Source: Bacteroidota bacterium (GTDB taxonomy: Bacteria; Bacteroidota; Bacteroidia; Chitinophagales; Chitinophagaceae). From it: a DNA stretch of 64,000 nt. This document shows, piece by piece, positions 63,913 through 64,000 of this stretch. Numbering within the stretch: the stretch's first letter is position 1; each line of letters begins with the position of its first letter. A program made the translations under genes and the position numbers. The notes under the pieces were generated by a model. That model was not told the DNA's origin and did no database searches. It saw only the letters and a list, made by a program, of their open reading frames with translations. Where the stretch lies: NCBI GenBank assembly GCA_023416995.1, contig JAEZGI010000018.1:1-64000 (forward strand), in the 5' to 3' direction.

Positions 63913-64000
63913 TTAGAAATACCCGTTTTTCTTACGGTCTTCCATAGCCGCTTCCGACACCCGGTCGTCGATGCGGGTTTCACCCCGTTCACTGGTTTTG
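63913..64000 (-). CDS. cysD: Sulfate adenylyltransferase, small subunit (C-terminal end only)
   Basis: The last 28 codons before TAA at 63913 are within the window. The translation KTSERGETRIDDRVSEAAME, followed by DRKKNGYF and the stop, is the characteristic C-terminus of CysD. The protein normally has about 300 residues, so most of it lies beyond base 64000. It precedes cysN in the usual order. Confidence 0.93.
   Translation of the reverse strand, partial: KTSERGETRIDDRVSEAAMEDRKKNGYF

Noticed and set aside
63807..63992. Minus-strand frame overlapping the cysD/cysN junction
   Set aside because: The correct frame there is the C-terminus of CysD ending at 63913; this one is out of frame with both cys genes.

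Overview
This window is a chromosomal stretch of a Bacteroidota bacterium, most likely from the Chitinophagaceae/Chitinophagales group. The evidence is: repeated matches to the Bacteroidota promoter pattern (TTG, 19-22 bases, TAnnTTTG), weak Shine-Dalgarno signals, an OMP_b-brl-type barrel protein, and family-typical short or variant enzymes (LeuA without its regulatory domain, a divergent PEP carboxylase, a UvrA with an incomplete first zinc site). No tRNA, rRNA, CRISPR array, insertion sequence or phage gene was seen. The genus is an inference; no marker gene settles it.

Layout. 1-2.8 kb: the N-terminal part of uvrA (minus), then an OmpA-like lipoprotein and a small outer-membrane barrel (plus). 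2.85-8.3 kb: a methionine cluster (cystathionine gamma-synthase, metY, metX, hom) behind a promoter and a SAM-I riboswitch with a visible terminator and antiterminator; hom also appears to have its own promoter. 8.4-14.4 kb (minus): a DUF2167 membrane protein, and thrA-thrB-thrC preceded by a 27-residue Thr/Ile-rich leader peptide. 14.6-17.2 kb (plus): PEP carboxylase, which makes oxaloacetate, the precursor of aspartate. 17.3-26.7 kb (minus): porin-amtB and gltD-gltB, for ammonium uptake and assimilation. 26.9-33.3 kb (minus): a secreted hypothetical protein, then an unassigned catabolic operon (MFS carrier, NAD-dependent epimerase-like, DHDPS-like lyase/aldolase, M20 amidohydrolase).

33.4-45.6 kb (minus) is a complete branched-chain amino acid block: leuA-leuC-leuD-leuB, then an Ile/Val-rich leader peptide with an attenuator, then ilvE-ilvD-ilvB-ilvN-ilvC-ilvA. 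45.8-48.9 kb: a conserved hypothetical (plus), an E1-like adenylyltransferase with a rhodanese domain, and a JAMM-fold protein that has lost most metal ligands. 48.9-54.8 kb: a tripartite RND efflux system. 55.2-57.9 kb: metZ-like enzyme, OsmC protein and a second metX. 57.9-64 kb (minus): sulfate assimilation, cysD (partial), cysN, cysJ, a divergent HemC-HemD-like fusion, and a Met8-TauE/SafE fusion.

The genes together form a supercluster running from ammonium, sulfate and PEP to the aspartate family (Thr, Met), the branched-chain family (Ile, Val, Leu), and sulfide incorporation. Control is by RNA: a SAM riboswitch for Met, and ribosome-mediated attenuation for Thr and for Ile/Val. The least ordinary parts are the two fusions in the sulfate operon, the degenerate JAMM protein next to the E1-rhodanese, the two leader peptides too short for standard gene calling, and the unassigned four-gene catabolic operon.
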